From contig CM042694.1 in NCBI GenBank assembly GCA_023614405.1, forward strand, positions 353,728,010 to 353,792,009: 64,000 nucleotides of DNA, given 5' to 3'. Positions 60,108 to 64,000 of this stretch are shown here, one piece after another. The notes under the pieces were generated by a model. The model had not been told where the DNA came from and did no database searches. It saw only the letters and a program-made list of their open reading frames with translations. The stretch is from Avena insularis (taxonomy: Eukaryota > Streptophyta > Magnoliopsida > Poales > Poaceae). How positions within the stretch are numbered: position 1 is the first letter of the stretch; the number at the start of each line of letters is the position of its first letter. Position numbers and translations under genes: made by a program.

Positions 60108-60475
60108 ATTCTGCAACTTGTTGCACCCGCACCCATTTATTATTTGTTGCACTTTCGATTTCTCAAAAAATGTGAAATAAATTTGGAACATTGGCTATGT
60201 TGTATCTTGTGCATCTACAATATTCGGTCCCACAATGAGATCTTACGTGACCTGTGTCAATGAAAAAGAAAAACCTAAGCAAACAATATCTTGTGTTCAT
60301 TTGTTCATTTTGTGGTGGCCAGGCCCTGTACTAGTAATATTTTTGGGATGGAAATTTATAGATGAACTATATAAATATGATCTATGTTCATGATTTATTT
60401 CACATTTTCTAAAAACTTGGAAGTTCCACATGCAACAGCTTGTTGTCGGTGCAGCTAGTTGCAAATTGTAATTTT
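60108..60475. repeat. Imperfect inverted repeat downstream of F-box gene 1
   Basis: The arm about 60108-60215 (GCAACTTGTTGCACC, then AAAAATGTGAAATAAAT) reappears as reverse complement at about 60375-60475 (GCAACTAGCTGCACC and GAAAATGTGAAATAAAT on the minus strand). Translated arms from both strands show the same drift (LQLVAPAP versus LQLAAPTT). The spacer is about 160 bp. Confidence 0.55.
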
Positions 60476-61200
60476 CATCATGGACGTATCTAGTGGCTCC
60501 AAGCGCATGGTGCATGCAGATTCTCACTAGCAGGTAGAGCCACACAAAGTCATGCACGTTGCCAGACTTGAGCGAAATCTGGTGTCGTTGCACGTCTCTC
60601 ATTTTGCTGCGCGGTTGCATGCTGTACATGTGCAGTTCCATGTACCTTGTACAAGAACATATATGAACACATGCAACATGCCAAAAATACCACGGACACA
60701 CCCATACTGTGCATTATATCCGGTGTATATATTTTTGGTTCTGTGCTACGAGTTCTGCATGTAGGGGAACAAGATGAAAGTACATGTGTCCATGTCATGG
60801 CTACTACTACTAATAGTAGTTGTCCTCCTATTTTCCGTTGAAAATACTAGTACACTATGGTAAAATGAAAGTTGTAAAAAGAAAACCCTCTGGTCAAACT
60901 GATATGACTAGACAATACTGCACCTCTGGTACGTAGTAAGTAGTTCTATTGTCAAATTACTAGCTGCATGGCGTGCTAGTCTAACATACAGTAAAGTCTA
61001 GGTGGCGGTGTCCTCGATGCTGCTGTTGACTAGACAGAGCAAGCAAGTAAAATCTCCTTCCTCGTTTTTTTCTTTGCCTCTCCATCTTCTTCCCTAGTCC
61101 CCACCCTGCCACGATCTCCCCCACGCTCTCTCTTCTAACGCTCCCCTCCTCCTGCAGAAAACCCCAGCCGCACTTGGCATCCGCCTAAATCCATCCGGCT
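60476..61200. other. Intergenic and promoter region of F-box gene 2
   Basis: No ORF with a domain. A C-rich leader (TCTCTCTTCTAACGCTCCCC, about 61121-61150) precedes ATG 61204, consistent with a 5' UTR. No clear TATA box was chosen. Confidence 0.35.
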
Positions 61201-61203
61201 GTG

Positions 61204-63318
61204 ATGGGCGATTTGAAGCTCAGCAGGCGATGCAAGTGGGATCAACTCGGCGCCGATGATGTCGACCTCATCATTCAGCGTCTGGACATTTCCAGCACCG
61301 TCAGGCTAGCCGCATGCTGCAAGCTACTATACGATCATATCGCCAACTACGAAGGTACGAAATGGACTATTCACTATTGGAATGAACCCTGCCTACTGAT
61401 GCCTCAGCCTGCTTATTGGTTCGACGAGCACTATGATGATACGAGGGTACATCGTCTGCACAACATGGTGTACAACGTGGTGCCCCTCGACCATCCTCGG
61501 TGCACCGCCATCCTGCCCTTCATGCACGAAAAATTCTGGGTTGGCACGAACGGCGACTGGCTCGCCATGGTGGACCAGCGTGGGGCCTGGTGCCTAGCGA
61601 ACATCTACACCTATCGAGTAATCGACCTTCCATCGATGGATACTTGTGACCTTGCGGCCACCTCACATCCACAATATAACCTGTAATGCTACTAGCCAGC
61701 CAGGGTTCTCCCAGTTACATGTAGTCATTTCTGAACTCATTAACATTTCAAATGTTTTTTTGGCGAATCCACAGGTATGGAGAAAAGTTCAATAAGTCGT
61801 GGGATGGATATCTTGAGCTGTTGAAGATTGTAATCTGCAGAGTGCCCACATAAGCTGGGGGTTACACAGACTATAAGCTCCTTGTGTTCTTCGATGGTGA
61901 AATCGCCTACCTGGAAGGCGGTAGCAATGTTTGGAGATGTCTCGAGCATTCAGGTCTTGGAAGACGACAATACTATGATGCCATTGAACACAGTGGCCTC
62001 ATTTTTGTGGTCACAAGTCAAGGCTGCACCTACTACTGGGATCCCACATCGGAAGGTAATCGTAGTTCCATGATGATACATTGCGAGTGATTCAATGAAG
62101 TTGTTCTTTAACTACCTTGTTTTACCTTTCGTATGACTGAATGAGCACATGCTTTATGTCCAAAAAAAATGAATGAACCATTGCCAGTAATGAATAGTAC
62201 CAGTAATATGCCTTCCAAAAATATAGTGTATGATGGCGTCCCTGCACTACTAAGTTTGTTCATTGTCAAAATAGGAAAGGTATTATTAACGAGCATCTCA
62301 ATTGTGAGCGCAACATAGTGAAGCCGGGTTTTTTTTTATCTGTTTGTACTTTCAGGCCCTCCTCGGATTGTAGGAATCACATAGGATTTTTATAGGACAC
62401 CAATCTTTCCTTTTTGGATTTTGCCTTGGGATTCAGAGGAATTGTGTAGGATTTTTGTAGGATTTGGATCCTTCGAATTTTTTTTCCATAAAATGCTGTT
62501 TGATTCAAAAGAGTATAATCCTTAGGCATTCCTTCAAAGGATTCCTTTACACTCTATTTTGGAGGAAAATTTCCATCCACTCCAACCTCTTTGTACAATT
62601 CCTTTGGTCTTCCTATGCAATCAAACACCACTTGATCCAAAATACTGCAGGCATCTAATCCTACAGGATTCAAGTGGACATGCCTCCATATAAAAAAAGT
62701 GGCGCTTGCTCGTTTGAAACTTACAACAACTAGGTAACTAAGATAAGCAAGAAATCCAAATGTTCGGAATAGCAGAGTAAGAAATGCAATTCCTAATGTT
62801 GTTAATTTATTGAGTAATATTATTGTCAGGATTTTCCTATTCACACTGTTAGCATGAACAATGAAGAATGCTGGTGTTAGAATATGTATGCCAGTAATTC
62901 ACTTTTTGTCTCGAATTCGGATGTTGCAGGAATCAAGGAGCTTCTGTTTGTAATCCCAGCACCTATTTTGAATGATCGGCCAGGCATGTGGTTCCTCGCT
63001 CGATCGGCTGATGGTGAACGCTTGATGATCATAATTACAACGTATGGCATGGGGGTTGCCCATGGTGAAGATGGTGAAATCATTCATCATTCTCAAAATA
63101 GGACTAACATACGCCTATATCCTACCTCTCGTGTCTACATTTTGGAAGAGGATCCTGTGTGGGCCCCCGGATTAATCCTCCGAGAATCCCTTCTATGCAT
63201 ACACCATGATCCAATGATCGGTAAGTCGTGGCACATAACTGACAAGTATCAAAGTCAACATCCAATTCTTCAGAGGATACATGTCATACCTTACATGCCA
63301 TTATGGATACATAAATAA
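61204..63318 (+). pseudogene. F-box/DUF295 (KIB-type beta-propeller) gene 2, one premature stop
   Basis: Three exons fit in phase: 61204-61682, 61775-62055 and 62930-63318, with GT/AG borders (ACCT|GTAATG, CCACAG|G; GGAAG|GTAATC, TTGCAG|GA). The product would be 382 residues. The F-box-like start is WDQLGADDVDLIIQRLDISS with ACCKLL after it; propeller motifs are GTNGDWLAMVDQRGAW, LLKIVICRVPT, YYDAIEHSGLIFVV and RPGMWFLARSADGERL. F-box proteins of this family act in SCF ubiquitin ligases; substrates are unknown. A TAA at 61851-61853 (codon 186 of 383) cuts the reading after CRVPT, where gene 1 has AAG. Intron 2 is 874 bp and carries a MITE-like insert. The C-terminus abuts an LTR fragment, so the natural end may be lost. 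Confidence 0.82.
62353..62690. mobile_element. Possible Harbinger/Tourist-like MITE in intron 2
   Basis: Both ends carry the AGGATT/AATCCT type of phrase in inverted order (ATAGGATTTTTATAGGA near the left end, AATCCTACAGGATTCAAG near the right), a pattern known from grass Harbinger MITEs. Exact ends and target duplication were not resolved. Confidence 0.35.
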
Positions 63319-63329
63319 TCATCAGCGGA

Positions 63330-64000
63330 ACATCATCAAGCATAGAGCCCGAGCCATGCCTTAACCTACAGGCGACTGACTGGGAGAACGTCCAAGCTCG
63401 CATAGTTGTCAACTTCACCTTCTTCTCGATATCTGACAAAGTTAATAGCTAGGGACAGTGCCAGTGAGTACTTTGAATGTACTCGCAAACCACCTTAAGA
63501 CAATAATAATAACAAGAGGATATGCAATATGAATGTGGTAGGAAGAGGACTCCAAGAGAGGTTCTTTTCTCAAATAGTTTCTCTTGTAGATATAACATCT
63601 ACGCAGCTTTGTTGAAAACTTTTGTAAAACAGTTTGGAAACCTTTTTGAAAAGTTTTGGAAAACACTAGGACTGGGTCACCCATTTGTTTCTTCCTTGCG
63701 GTCATCTCATGACCAAAGTCCTTTCCTTCCTTTTCGACCATCCCCTAGTCAAATATTTTCCAAATCCTTTGCTTTTCTGAAGTCCTTTTTGAAATCAAAA
63801 CCAGCTCCGCTCTACAGCAACCTTCCCAACCGTCTATGACCATGGACATGGCTATTCGAATAGATTTACACTGCGTAGAGGTTGTACACATTACCCACAA
63901 GATTCGATACATCCACCACGGTTCTCCGCAAATCGTCATACACCAGTATGAGGGGTTCGGATAATCAAACATAACCCGCGGAAAGTCCACTCCGACACGG
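63330..64000. mobile_element. Gypsy LTR fragment at the right edge
   Basis: TAGGGACAGTGCCAGTGAGT (63452) and TGGCTATTCGAATAG (63849) match the order of phrases at about 7833 and 8117 in the 5' LTR of the first element, with comparable spacing. It therefore belongs to a related but different LTR. Its outer end is not visible as TG...CA and seems truncated next to the last F-box exon. Confidence 0.65.

Noticed and set aside
60297..60798. Minus-strand ORFs with Cys/His content
   Set aside because: They overlap the inverted repeat and have no recognised domain.
1..64000. tRNA or rRNA genes
   Set aside because: I saw no A/B box pair with a cloverleaf and no rRNA-like stretch; a covariance-model search would be decisive.

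Overview
The window looks like repeat-dense intergenic DNA of a large-genome grass, most likely a Triticeae species (wheat, Aegilops, rye or barley group). The reasons are: a Ty3/Gypsy chromovirus with chromodomain-type integrase and LTRs of about 4 kb; GC-rich LTRs with TGATAC...GTATCA ends; three Stowaway MITEs with CTCCCTC...GAGGGAG-type ends and TA target sites; and grass-type F-box families. Family names come from recalled motifs, because no database search was possible. Nothing prokaryotic is present.

Layout. (1) 1-13111: an old Tekay-like Gypsy element on the minus strand. It holds the 3' LTR (cut by the window edge), a decayed polyprotein, an extra acidic coiled-coil ORF before gag, a tRNA-iMet primer site, and a 5' LTR interrupted by a solo LTR with target duplication ATAGG. 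The element appears to have landed in the first intron of a small gene whose TATA box and first exon survive at 13253-13740. (2) 14530-20338: a 5.8-kb minisatellite of 48- and 39-bp units, both multiples of three, open for long stretches on the minus strand. It abuts a CACTA-like terminus at 20340. (3) 20340-29497: low-order repeats, a second solo LTR (TSD ATGTA) and an F-box pseudogene with unusual upstream exons, minus strand. (4) 29498-37411: a complete Gypsy-type LTR element (TSD GTTTC) with gag and a crippled protease but no recognisable reverse transcriptase or integrase, so non-autonomous.

(5) 37417-57050: a mosaic of four long-period repeat families (called A, B, C and S here), with a roughly 2.8-kb S-B-C block present twice about 12.6 kb apart, Helitron-like 3' hairpins and a large inverted repeat. 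Inside this mosaic are two gene-like islands: a small acidic, NLS-bearing ORF behind a TATA box (44611-45076) and an intact single-exon gene for a very divergent histone H2A (46353-46898). (6) 57100-63318: two tandem F-box/DUF295 (KIB-type beta-propeller) genes on the plus strand, both damaged. (7) 63330-64000: another Gypsy LTR fragment running off the right edge.

The most interesting item is the H2A variant. It keeps an intact reading frame among decayed sequence, but has lost DNA-contacting arginines, reversed one acidic-patch residue and reversed the charge of its C-terminal SPKK-like motifs. There is no operon-like functional unit; most of the window is transposon biology plus remnants of host genes.
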